DNA from: Nocardia macrotermitis
Lineage (GTDB): Bacteria > Actinomycetota > Actinomycetes > Mycobacteriales > Mycobacteriaceae
Direction: 5' to 3'
NCBI RefSeq assembly: GCF_009604405.1
Contig: NZ_WEGK01000001.1
Coordinates: forward strand, 62,001 to 126,000
DNA: 64,000 nucleotides
This document shows positions 17,426 to 25,992 of the stretch, piece by piece (within the stretch, counting starts at the first letter, position 1; the number at the start of each line of letters is the position of its first letter). The translations under genes were made by a program, and so were the position numbers. The notes below the pieces were generated by a model that was given only the letters and a program-made list of their open reading frames with translations, was not told the DNA's origin and searched no databases.

Positions 17426-19387
17426 CTATCGACCGGTCCGCACCGCCCGCTTCCACGCCGCCTCCCGCAGCAACCGCAAACCGTTGAGGCCCACGATCAC
17501 GGTGGAACCCTCGTGTCCGGCCACACCGAGCGGCAGCGGCAGCGTCCCGAACAGATCCCACAGGACCAGAATGCCGATGAAGGTGGCGGCGATGGTCAGG
17601 TTGGCGATCACCACGCGACGCGTCCGGCGGGACAGCGCGATGACCGCCGGGACCGTCGTGAGATCGTCCCGAACCACCACGGCATCGGCGGTTTGCAGGG
17701 TGAGGTCCGAACCCGCGCCACCCATCGCGATGCCGACATCCGAGGTGGCGAGGGCGGGAGCGTCGTTGATACCGTCGCCGACCATGGCGATCCTCGCCCC
17801 GTCGGCCTGTAGTGCGCGAACGGCCTCGACCTTGCCCTCCGGCAGCAGTTCCGCGCGCACGTCGGTGATGCCGACCTGTTGCGCCAGACGTTCGGCGGTC
17901 GCGGCATTGTCCCCGGTCAACAGCACCGGAGAACCGGTCACCCGCGCGACGGCCGCCACCGCGGCTTCGGCCTCGGCACGGAGCTGATCGCTGATCCCGA
18001 GCACACCGATCGGCCGGGAATCGCGGGTCACCACGACGGCGGTGTAACCGCGCGCCCGCAGCTGCGCCACCGGACCGGCGACGACCTCGAGTCCCGCCGC
18101 GGTCAGCGACGCCGGTGACCCGACGCCGACCCGCTGCCCATGCACCAGCGCCGACACTCCCTTACCCGGATGGGCGGTGAATTCGTCCACGGCGGGCAGT
18201 TCCAGATCTCGCGCCCGAGCCGCACGCACAACCGCCGCGGCGAGCGGGTGCTCACTGGGATGCTCGACCGCCGCAGCCAGCCGCAGTATCTCCGCATCGG
18301 TGAAAGCCGTTTCCACACTGTGGATTTCGGCCAATTCGGGAGTGCCTCGGGTGAGCGTGCCGGTCTTGTCGAACACCACCCGGTCCACACTGCCGAGTTG
18401 TTCCATCACCACCGCCGATTTGGCCAGCACACCGTGCCGCCCGGCATTGGCGATCGCGGCCAGCAGCGGCGGCATGGTCGCCAGCACCACCGCGCACGGG
18501 GACGCGACGATCATGAACGTCATCGCGCGCAGCAGCGCCCGCTGCACGGAATCTCCTGCGAGCAAAGGAATCACGAACACCGCGATGGTCACCGCGACCA
18601 TGCCGAGCGAATACCGCTGCTCGACCTTCTCGATGAACAGCTGGGTGCGCGCCTTGGTCCCGGCGGCCTGATCGACCAGGGCGGCGATCCGCGCGACCAC
18701 CGAATCCTGCGCGCGCCGATCCACCCGGATACGCAAAGTGCCTGTGCCATTGAGGGTTCCGGCGAATACCTCGTCACCGGTAGTCTTGTCCACCGGCAGC
18801 GGTTCCCCGGTGATGGTGGCCTGATCGACCTCGCTGCCACCGCCGATCACGGTGGCATCGGCCGCGATGCGCTCGCCCGGACGCACCAGCAGCACATCGC
18901 CGACCTCGAGATCCGCCACCGCCACCGTGTCCTCGTCGCCGTCGGAGCCGACGCGGGTCGCGGTTTCGGGCGCGAGATCCAGCAGTCCGCGCACGGAGTC
19001 CTCGGTGCGCGCGGTCGCCAGGGCCTCGAGCGCGCCGGAGGTGGCGAAGATGACGATCAACAGCGCACCGTCGGTGATCTGGCCGATCCCGGCCGCCCCG
19101 ATCGCGGCGACCACCATCAGCAGGTCCACGTCCAGGGTTTTCTCGCGCAGCGCTTGCAGCCCGGCGAGCCCGGGTTCCCAGCCGCCCGCAGCGTAACAGG
19201 CCAGGTACAGCACCCACCACGACCACGCGGGCGCGCCCGCCAACTGCGCCGCCAGACCCACCAGGAACAGCGCCGATGCCGCTGCGGCCCAACGCATCTC
19301 CGGCAGGGCGAACAGCCTCGTGCGCCGCACCGGCACGCGGACCTCGGCCGGGGTCGCGCGCTGCGGGGCAAGAGTCGGTGTGGCCAC
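17426..19387 (-). CDS. ctpJ: P1B-4 metal-exporting ATPase, CtpJ/NmtA-like
   Basis: 653 aa, GTG start at 19387 with GGAGG six bases upstream. Key P-type ATPase residues are visible: TGEP at 193-196, membrane SPC at 296-298, DKTGT at 340-344, SEHPL and GDGINDAPAL. The C-terminal HEGSTV (near residue 625) together with SPC defines the P1B-4 group, which exports Co(II), Ni(II) or Fe(II). There is no N-terminal metal-binding CxxC domain. It is divergent from an NmtR-type regulator across a perfect palindrome, the same arrangement as nmtR/ctpJ in M. tuberculosis. Confidence 0.92.
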   Translation of the reverse strand: MATPTLAPQRATPAEVRVPVRRTRLFALPEMRWAAAASALFLVGLAAQLAGAPAWSWWVLYLACYAAGGWEPGLAGLQALREKTLDVDLLMVVAAIGAAGIGQITDGALLIVIFATSGALEALATARTEDSVRGLLDLAPETATRVGSDGDEDTVAVADLEVGDVLLVRPGERIAADATVIGGGSEVDQATITGEPLPVDKTTGDEVFAGTLNGTGTLRIRVDRRAQDSVVARIAALVDQAAGTKARTQLFIEKVEQRYSLGMVAVTIAVFVIPLLAGDSVQRALLRAMTFMIVASPCAVVLATMPPLLAAIANAGRHGVLAKSAVVMEQLGSVDRVVFDKTGTLTRGTPELAEIHSVETAFTDAEILRLAAAVEHPSEHPLAAAVVRAARARDLELPAVDEFTAHPGKGVSALVHGQRVGVGSPASLTAAGLEVVAGPVAQLRARGYTAVVVTRDSRPIGVLGISDQLRAEAEAAVAAVARVTGSPVLLTGDNAATAERLAQQVGITDVRAELLPEGKVEAVRALQADGARIAMVGDGINDAPALATSDVGIAMGGAGSDLTLQTADAVVVRDDLTTVPAVIALSRRTRRVVIANLTIAATFIGILVLWDLFGTLPLPLGVAGHEGSTVIVGLNGLRLLREAAWKRAVRTGR

Positions 19388-19437
19388 GGATCACCTCCAG
19401 GAACGGATACTGCCAACCGAGCCCACAATAACAGAAA

Positions 19438-19457
19438 ACATGAAGACGTCTTCATGT
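19438..19457. promoter_or_regulatory. Probable NmtR operator, 20-bp palindrome
   Basis: ACATGAAGACGTCTTCATGT is a perfect 20-bp palindrome in the ctpJ-nmtR divergent gap. TGAA-N6-TTCA is the core of ArsR/SmtB operators. It lies 28 bp before the nmtR ATG and 51 bp before the ctpJ GTG, so one site could repress both genes. Confidence 0.85.
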
Positions 19458-19484
19458 CTCCTGCGCCGGGTAAACTGCCTCGAC

Positions 19485-19847
19485 ATGGGACACGGAGTCG
19501 AGGGACGCGACCGGCCGGTGACGCGCCTGGACGCCGACGCCGCAGCTCACGTGGCCAACACCCTCCAGGCGCTGGCGACCCCCAGCCGCCTGTTGATCCT
19601 CACCCAGCTGCGCCAAGGCCCACTTCCGGTGACCGAACTCGCCGAGTCGGTCGGCATGGAACAGTCCGCGGTCTCCCATCAGCTCCGCCTGCTGCGCAAC
19701 CTCGGCCTGGTCGTCGGCACCCGCGCGGGCCGCAGCATCATCTACAGCCTCTACGACAACCACGTCGCCCAACTGCTCGACGAGGCGGTCTACCACAGCG
19801 AGCATCTGCGCCTCGGCCTGAGCGACCGCCCCGAAACGGCGGGTTGA
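19485..19847 (+). CDS. nmtR: ArsR/SmtB-family nickel/cobalt sensor NmtR
   Basis: 120 aa. The N-terminus MGHGVEGRDRP and most of the sequence are nearly the same as M. tuberculosis NmtR as recalled. Metal ligands known for NmtR are conserved here: Gly2 and His3 at the N-terminus, and Asp91, His93, His104 and His107 in the last helix. The winged helix includes LAESVGMEQSAVSHQLRLL. NmtR binds its operator without metal and releases it on binding Ni(II) or Co(II), which lets the divergent exporter be made. The prpB-like gene starts 11 bp downstream and may be co-transcribed. Confidence 0.93.
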   Translation: MGHGVEGRDRPVTRLDADAAAHVANTLQALATPSRLLILTQLRQGPLPVTELAESVGMEQSAVSHQLRLLRNLGLVVGTRAGRSIIYSLYDNHVAQLLDEAVYHSEHLRLGLSDRPETAG

Positions 19848-19858
19848 AGCCTGTTCGC

Positions 19859-20773
19859 ATGACCGGACTACTCGCCGCCGACACCTCCGCGGCCGACAAG
19901 CGCGCCGCGTTCCGCGCCGGACTCGCCTCGGGCCGGATCCAGCGCTTCCCCGGAACGTTCAATCCCTTGGTGGCCAAGCTGATTCAGGAGATCGGCTTCG
20001 AAGGAGTGCACATCTCCGGGGCGATGCTCGCGGCCGATCTGGGGCTGCCCGATATCGGCCTGACCACGTTGAGCGAGGTGGCCGGGCGCGGTCAGCAGAT
20101 CGCGCGGGTCACCGACCTGCCGTCCCTCATCGACGCCGACACCGGATTCGGTGAGCCGATGAACGCCGCGCGCACCGTGACCGTCCTCGAGGACGCCGGA
20201 ATCGCGGGCTGTCACCTCGAGGACCAGGTCAACCCGAAACGCTGCGGCCACCTGGACGGCAAAGCCGTGGTGCCGACCGCGGACATGGTGCGGCGACTGC
20301 GCGCGGCGGTCTCGGCGCGACGGGATCCGAACTTCGTGATCTGCGCCCGCACCGACGCCGCGAATATCGAGGGCATCGATGCGGCGATCGACCGCGCGCG
20401 AGCCTACGCCGAGGCCGGTGCGGACCTCATCTTCGTCGAAGCACTCACCGCCACAGCCGATTTCGAGAAGGTCCGCGAATCCGTCGCGACACCGCTGCTG
20501 GCCAATATGAACGAATTCGGTAAGTCCGAACTGATCTCGGCCCGCACGCTCGAGCAGATCGGCTACAACGCCGTCATCTACCCGCTGTCCACCCTGCGAC
20601 TGGCCATGCACGCCGCCGAGGCCGGTCTGCGCGAAATCTTCACGCGGGGAACACAATCGGACCTGCTGGACCGCATGCAGCCGACCGACAGGCTCTACGA
20701 ACTCCTGCAATACGAACGCTACGGCGAATTCGATTCCGGCATAGCCAATTTCACGCGGCCGAAGGATCAGTGA
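19859..20773 (+). CDS. Isocitrate lyase/PEP mutase family, PrpB-like
   Basis: 304 aa from ATG 19859. The family signature LEDQVNPKRCGHLDGK is present with the active-site Cys. DADTGFGEP supplies the metal-binding Asp, and FVEAL and NMNEFGKSE follow. The closest functional match is 2-methylisocitrate lyase (PrpB), which splits methylisocitrate to pyruvate and succinate in propionate breakdown. No prpC or prpD lies nearby, so another carboxyphosphonoenolpyruvate-mutase-type activity is possible. The link to nmtR (11 bp) may be accidental read-through. Confidence 0.85.
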   Translation: MTGLLAADTSAADKRAAFRAGLASGRIQRFPGTFNPLVAKLIQEIGFEGVHISGAMLAADLGLPDIGLTTLSEVAGRGQQIARVTDLPSLIDADTGFGEPMNAARTVTVLEDAGIAGCHLEDQVNPKRCGHLDGKAVVPTADMVRRLRAAVSARRDPNFVICARTDAANIEGIDAAIDRARAYAEAGADLIFVEALTATADFEKVRESVATPLLANMNEFGKSELISARTLEQIGYNAVIYPLSTLRLAMHAAEAGLREIFTRGTQSDLLDRMQPTDRLYELLQYERYGEFDSGIANFTRPKDQ

Positions 20774-20790
20774 CTCCGCGCGGCGGACTC

Positions 20791-23757
20791 TCACAGCTCC
20801 CGCGACACCGATCGCGCCTCGGCCGCACCCAATCGCGCATAGCTGGACAGCGCCTCGTCCAGCATCGCCCGCGCCGCGCCCACATCACCGTCACGCGCGA
20901 GACAACGCGCGGTGCCCTCCAACGCGCGAGCCTCCTCGATCCGGTCGTGCAACCGACACGCCGAAACCAGCGCCGCATCGAATGACGCTCTCGCGCAAGC
21001 GATATCACCGACCGCCAGAGCAACGAAGCCCATCCGATTGTGAGTCTCGGTCTCCCCCGGCCCGTAGGAGATGGCCCGGAAGACCGCCAACGACTCACCC
21101 AGCAGCTCGGCCGCACTCTCCTGCCGCCCCCGCAGATGCTCGACCCAACCGAGGTTGCCCTTCGCCTCGGCCAGCCCCACCCGATTGCCGATGTCCGTAC
21201 AGATCCCCAATGCCCGCCGCAGCAGCGTCTCGGCGGTCGACCAGTCTCCCAGACACGCGTGCGCCCGCCCGAGATAATTGAGCGCGGAAGAGATTCCGAA
21301 CGGATTCCCGGCGCTCTCGTACAACGCCCGCGCCTGCCGGAACTGTGCGAGTGCGACCGCGTAGTCACCGGTCAGCAAACTGATCAGCCCCATGGCGTTG
21401 CCGCCGACGGCCTGCGCGGACAGATCGCCCAGTTCCTGATAGATCGTCACCGATCGCAGCCCGAGCGACCGCGCGCGACTCCACTCGCCCATCAGAAACG
21501 CCGTCCAGGCTTCGGCGGCGAGCGCGAACGCCTCCTGCGCACGCCGTCCACGCGCGCGGTAGATCGCCCGCGCCTGCCGGAACTGCTCGGTGGCCGCCCG
21601 GTATTCGGCGCGCACGCAATACACCCAGGCCAGGCTGCATCGAATATCCGCCGCACGCCGCCCCTTGCCGTGCAATTCGGTGATGGCCAGCGCCCGGTGC
21701 AGCAGATCGATCGCGACGTCCTCGTCGCCGCACAGATGATGCAGCCAACCGGATATCCCGACCGCGACCCCCTCCCGCGCCAGATCCCCCGCCTCGCGAT
21801 ACCGATCGCAGATCCACTCCTGCACGGTCACCGCCGCGCGCGGGTCACCCGCGAGCACATAGGCCAGCACCAGGGTGCGCGCGGCAGCGGTGCGCAGCGG
21901 CGGCGCGATATCGGTGTCGCGGTTCAGTTGCCGACGCAGCAAATCGGCGGCGATCGCGTGTCCGTCCGGCAGGTATCCGGCCGGGCCCAGATCCTTGAAC
22001 GCCAATGCCTCGGCGATCGAACCGCCGGTCGCGGGTGCGGCGGCCGAGCCGCGCCGGGCGAACACCGCCACCTGCCACGGCCCGTGCAGTCGCACCTCCA
22101 CCGCCAGCGCCGCGGTCAGCGCGACCACGTGCCCGACCTGGTTCCGGGAGGCCGCGAATTCCAAGCAGGCCAGGATATTCGGGCGTTCGGCGCGGATCCA
22201 CGCCAGCGCGTCGGACTGGGTGGACAGCGCGGGCCTGTCGAGTGTCCCGTCGTCGGTTCCGGGGTCGCGCGCCAGACCCGGCCGCCAGCTCGTGTAGGCG
22301 GCGAGCGCGTAGTACCCGAGCAGCCGATCCACCGCCCGGTGCCGATCGGCCCGCGGGTCCTCCCCCGCCAGCGACCGCGCGAATTCGCCCACCAGGCTGT
22401 GCGAGCGGTAGCGGCCGGGCGCGGTCTCCTCGATCAGATGGTTCATGTAGAGGATGTCCAGGCCGCGGCGCGCCTCGGCGACCGGGATCTCGTGCAGCGC
22501 GGCCGCGGCGTGCGCGTCCACGTCCGGACCGGGATGCAGGCCGAGTCTGCGGAACAGCCGCTGCTGCTCGGGCCGCAGGGCCTGGTACGAGGTCGTGAAG
22601 GCGGCACGCACCGCGCGCTGTCCGGCCTCGAGTTCGGCGAGCCGATCGTGACAGGACGAAAGTTCTTGTGCGAGACCGGCAACCGTCCACGCCGGGTGAT
22701 GCAGCAGCCGAGCGCCCAGCAGCACGATCGCCAGCGGCAGATTTCCGCAGAGCCGCACGATCCGGGCCACCGCCGCGACGTCCGCGCCCGCCGGGGCGAG
22801 TCGGCCCAGCGCGCAGAACAATTCCTCCGCGCAGGCGGTCTCGAGGGTGTCCAGTTCCAGCGGGACGGCCCCGTCCAGTTCGGCCATGCGACGCCGGGCG
22901 GTGATCAGGGTCAGGCAGCCGGGAGTGCCCGGGAGCAGCGGCTCCACCTGCGCGTGGTCCAGCGCGTCGTCCAGGACGAGCAGGATGCGCCTGCCCTCGA
23001 TCCGGTCCCGCCACAGATCGCGGCGACCGGCCAGGGTCGGTGGGATGTGACCGGGTTCGATGCCGATATCGGTGAGCAGCGTGGCCAGCACGTCGAACGG
23101 GTCGGCCGCGGCCAGGCCGGGCATGTGGGCGTTCAGTTCGACGAAGTACCGGCCGTCGGGAAACCGTTCGGCGAGCCGGTGCGCGGCCCGGGTGACCAGC
23201 GCGGTCTTGCCGACCCCGGCCATCCCGGTCACCAGCCGGATCGGTGCGGCCGGATCCGAATCGGTGACGTCCAGGAGTGCGCGGAGTTCGGCATCGCGGC
23301 CGATGAACGTCGGCAGATCTCGCCGCAGACTCGAAATCACGTGCGGCCGTGCGGGTTCCGGGGCCACCTCCCGGTTCGCCCCGCGCCGCGGCGGCTCGGC
23401 GGACCCCGCTTCGATCCTGGCCGCCTGCCACGATCGCCGCCAGACGGCACGATCGCGCAGGTCCGGCGGTACGGGACCGCGCCGGTCGGCGATCGACACC
23501 AGGGTCACCAGCACCGGCACGAAGGATTCAAATCTGGCCGGTACGTTCCGGCCCGCACGCCAATCGCTGATGCGCTGCAACGAGATCCGCTCCCGATCAC
23601 CGGGGTGACCGGCCGCACGCATCCGGGCCCTGGTGGCCGAAGCGACCTGGTCGAGCGTGGGAGATCCTGCGGCAGTGAACAATTCGGTCAGTCGCTGAGC
23701 GAATTGTTCACGCGCGGAAGATAATTCATTGTTCTCAGAGGAGCCTCGCACCGCCAC
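20791..23757 (-). CDS. STAND NTPase regulator with XRE-like N-terminus and TPR repeats
   Basis: About 988 aa; the start is uncertain, with GTG at 23757 or 23751 and an open frame to 23862. The N-terminal 90 residues include SLQRISDWRAGRNVPARF, an XRE-like helix-turn-helix often seen before NB-ARC domains. The ATPase core has Walker A GMAGVGKTAL, Walker B ILLVLDDAL and the GNLPLAI motif. The C-terminal half is a run of tetratricopeptide-like helices (AAEAWTAFLMGEWSRARSL and similar). It resembles AfsR-type signal-transduction ATPases without a SARP domain. It is divergent from bcp. Confidence 0.88.
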   Translation of the reverse strand: MAVRGSSENNELSSAREQFAQRLTELFTAAGSPTLDQVASATRARMRAAGHPGDRERISLQRISDWRAGRNVPARFESFVPVLVTLVSIADRRGPVPPDLRDRAVWRRSWQAARIEAGSAEPPRRGANREVAPEPARPHVISSLRRDLPTFIGRDAELRALLDVTDSDPAAPIRLVTGMAGVGKTALVTRAAHRLAERFPDGRYFVELNAHMPGLAAADPFDVLATLLTDIGIEPGHIPPTLAGRRDLWRDRIEGRRILLVLDDALDHAQVEPLLPGTPGCLTLITARRRMAELDGAVPLELDTLETACAEELFCALGRLAPAGADVAAVARIVRLCGNLPLAIVLLGARLLHHPAWTVAGLAQELSSCHDRLAELEAGQRAVRAAFTTSYQALRPEQQRLFRRLGLHPGPDVDAHAAAALHEIPVAEARRGLDILYMNHLIEETAPGRYRSHSLVGEFARSLAGEDPRADRHRAVDRLLGYYALAAYTSWRPGLARDPGTDDGTLDRPALSTQSDALAWIRAERPNILACLEFAASRNQVGHVVALTAALAVEVRLHGPWQVAVFARRGSAAAPATGGSIAEALAFKDLGPAGYLPDGHAIAADLLRRQLNRDTDIAPPLRTAAARTLVLAYVLAGDPRAAVTVQEWICDRYREAGDLAREGVAVGISGWLHHLCGDEDVAIDLLHRALAITELHGKGRRAADIRCSLAWVYCVRAEYRAATEQFRQARAIYRARGRRAQEAFALAAEAWTAFLMGEWSRARSLGLRSVTIYQELGDLSAQAVGGNAMGLISLLTGDYAVALAQFRQARALYESAGNPFGISSALNYLGRAHACLGDWSTAETLLRRALGICTDIGNRVGLAEAKGNLGWVEHLRGRQESAAELLGESLAVFRAISYGPGETETHNRMGFVALAVGDIACARASFDAALVSACRLHDRIEEARALEGTARCLARDGDVGAARAMLDEALSSYARLGAAEARSVSREL

Positions 23758-23811
23758 TCGGCCAGCGTACCCGCGTACCGGCCCGATCCCGTCCGATCCT
23801 GACACTGTAAA

Positions 23812-23858
23812 TTCCGGTCCGGAAAGACTTCCGGACCGCACTCGCCGCGTTCCGGAAC
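23812..23858. promoter_or_regulatory. TCCGGA-rich palindromes in the STAND-bcp divergent region
   Basis: A perfect inverted repeat, GGTCCGGAA (23816) and TTCCGGACC (23829) with a 4-bp AGAC spacer, is followed by the 10-bp palindrome GTTCCGGAAC at 23849. Another TTCCGG begins at 23812. Repeated half-sites in a divergent promoter suggest an operator for bcp and/or the STAND gene. A hairpin role in RNA is also possible. Confidence 0.55.
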
Positions 23859-23882
23859 CCATCCCGCCCTTCAGGAGAAACG

Positions 23883-24332
23883 ATGTTGCAAACAGGCGAC
23901 ACCGCGCCCGAATTCGAACTTTCCGATCAGCACGGTGCGACCGTGCGCCTGGCCACCGCGCTGGAGCAGGGACCGGTCGTGCTGTTCTTCTATCCGGCCG
24001 CGCTCAGCCCCGGCTGCACCCGCGAGGCATGCCATTTCCGCGATATCGTCGGTGAATTCGCCGAGCGCGGGGCGACCATCCTGGGTATCAGCGCCGACGA
24101 CGTGGCCAAGCAGAAGCGTTTCGACGACGCGCACAAACTCGGCTATCCGCTGCTGGCCGACATCGGCGGCGCCGTCGCCCGGGAGTTCGGCATCAAACGC
24201 CTGATCCCCGGCCTGCCCGCCAAGCGCGCCACCTTCGTCATCGGCCCGGACCGCACGATCCTCGCGGCGGTGCACAGCGAGGTCAATATGAACGTGCACG
24301 CCGACAAAGCCCTTGCGGCACTGGCGAAATAG
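23883..24332 (+). CDS. bcp: Peroxiredoxin, Bcp/PrxQ type
   Basis: 149 aa thioredoxin-fold peroxidase. The peroxidatic Cys45 lies in LSPGCTREAC and the resolving Cys50 is five residues later, the atypical two-Cys PrxQ arrangement. FYPAA is in place of the usual FYPKA. ATFVIGPD is the typical late strand. It reduces organic and hydrogen peroxides with thioredoxin as donor. AGGAGAAACG precedes the ATG at 23883. It is convergent with the P450 gene downstream. Confidence 0.93.
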   Translation: MLQTGDTAPEFELSDQHGATVRLATALEQGPVVLFFYPAALSPGCTREACHFRDIVGEFAERGATILGISADDVAKQKRFDDAHKLGYPLLADIGGAVAREFGIKRLIPGLPAKRATFVIGPDRTILAAVHSEVNMNVHADKALAALAK

Positions 24333-24346
24333 CCGGCCGGTCCGGA

Positions 24347-25714
24347 TCAGAACATGAACTTGTGTTCGTTCCGGACGTTCAGTTGCGGGGTGGCCGGGAA
24401 GGTCACCGGCAGCGCGGTCAGCGCGCGGTGGAACGGGCCGGGCCGCCAGCTCGGCTCGCCCGCACTGGTGTCGTAGCGGATCTCGGGCAGGGCGTCCAGG
24501 AGTTGGTCGATGGCGTCCTGCGCGATCAGATAGGCCAGCGACTGGGCCGGGCAGGCGTGCGGGCCGATACCCCAGGCCAGATGGGAGCGGTTGCCGGTGA
24601 GTTCGGTGCCGCGGATCACCGGGTCGTTGTTGCACCCGGCCATGCTGATCACCACCGGTTGGTGCGCGGGCAGCCACACGTCGTCGATGAGGATCGGCTG
24701 ACGCGGGTAGCTGACCAGGAGGTTCGCCAGCGGCGGGTCGTTGAACAGCACCTCGTCCAGCGCGTCGCGGGAGGACAGGTTCCCGCCCAGCACGCTGCCG
24801 CCGAAACGATCGTCGGCCAGCACCAGCAGCAGACTGTTGGCGATGAAGTTCAGCTCGAACTCGATCCCGGTCCCGTACAACTCCGAAACATGGTGTGACA
24901 CTTCCTCATCGCTCAGGGCGGCCGGGTGTTGCTGGAGCACCGAGGTGATGTCCTTACCCGGCGAGGCTCTCTTGAGCATCACCAGATTCATCAATGCCTC
25001 GGCGAGCATCTGGCTGCCCTTGTCCGCGTCCACGCCCTCGAGCATGGCCGCGGTACCGGCGGCGACCTGCTGACCGATCTCCGCAGGGCAGCCCAGCATC
25101 GCGTTGACCACCTCGAACACCAGCGGATACACGTACTGACTGATCAACTCCGCGCGCCCGCTCTCGCAGAAGCCGTTGATCAGCGGAATCGCGATCTCCT
25201 CGACGATGTCGTGCATCGCGTACAGATCCACCGCCTGCACACCCGCGGTGATCGCCCGCCGGTACCGGTCGAATTCCGCTCCGGCACAACGACTTGCCAT
25301 CGGCCGCCACTCCAGCAGCGGCAGGATCGGCGAGTCCTGCGGCACCGTCCGCTGCCAGGTGCGCGGGTCGGCGGGAAAACGTTCGGGATCATTCAGGATC
25401 CGGACCGCGGCGCGATACCCGATCACCAGCGTCGCCGGGACCGACGGCGCCAGCTCGACCGGGACCAGCGAACCATACCGTCGCCGCATCTCGGCATACG
25501 CGGAGTGCGGGTCGGCGGCGAATTCCGGGGCGTGCAGCGATACCCGGGGGCCGTCGGTATCGATCGGCGAACCCTGGGTGAGCGGATTGTGGGCGACAGG
25601 ACATGATCGGGCACCCACCTGGGACTGCGGCGTACTCAAAGACGACTCCAGACTTTTCGGCTTACACATTTGCTGCAGTACTGCACCGTGTCGAATCGCT
25701 GCTGCGGTGATCAT
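24347..25714 (-). CDS. Atypical cytochrome P450 without ExxR, CYP157-like
   Basis: 455 aa from ATG 25714 (GAGGA upstream); ATG 25669 and 25780 are alternatives. The heme loop LAWGIGPHACPAQSLA keeps the axial Cys, but Pro replaces the residue before the usual Gly. The K-helix reads DEVLFNDPP, so Phe replaces the invariant Arg of ExxR. The I-helix GTGIEFELNF lacks the catalytic Thr. The CYP157 family of Streptomyces is known to lack ExxR. A paralogue lies at 51848-53083. Fold and heme binding are likely; monooxygenase activity is uncertain. Confidence 0.88.
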   Translation of the reverse strand: MITAAAIRHGAVLQQMCKPKSLESSLSTPQSQVGARSCPVAHNPLTQGSPIDTDGPRVSLHAPEFAADPHSAYAEMRRRYGSLVPVELAPSVPATLVIGYRAAVRILNDPERFPADPRTWQRTVPQDSPILPLLEWRPMASRCAGAEFDRYRRAITAGVQAVDLYAMHDIVEEIAIPLINGFCESGRAELISQYVYPLVFEVVNAMLGCPAEIGQQVAAGTAAMLEGVDADKGSQMLAEALMNLVMLKRASPGKDITSVLQQHPAALSDEEVSHHVSELYGTGIEFELNFIANSLLLVLADDRFGGSVLGGNLSSRDALDEVLFNDPPLANLLVSYPRQPILIDDVWLPAHQPVVISMAGCNNDPVIRGTELTGNRSHLAWGIGPHACPAQSLAYLIAQDAIDQLLDALPEIRYDTSAGEPSWRPGPFHRALTALPVTFPATPQLNVRNEHKFMF

Positions 25715-25992
25715 CGTCGAACATTCCTCGCAACGACCGATCGATGGTACAGCCGGTTCCGCAACCATTGGCAAAAGCATGAAAACCGGCCTGCCGGAAT
25801 CTTTTTCCGGAATGTCGTGTCATATCAGCAAATGGGCAGGTAACGACGTCGTCCGCAGTCGTCCGCCCAGGTCGGCCGATTGTCTCCAATGTGCCGAATG
25901 GCCGATATGCGCAGGGACACAAGATCTTTCCCGAAAGCGACAGCGGCGGCACCCCGGGATCGGATGCCGCCGCCGTGGTCGCGCAGGACGAT

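Noticed and set aside
21040..23724. 894-codon plus-strand open frame
   Set aside because: Antisense shadow of the STAND regulator; the minus-strand frame has all ATPase motifs.
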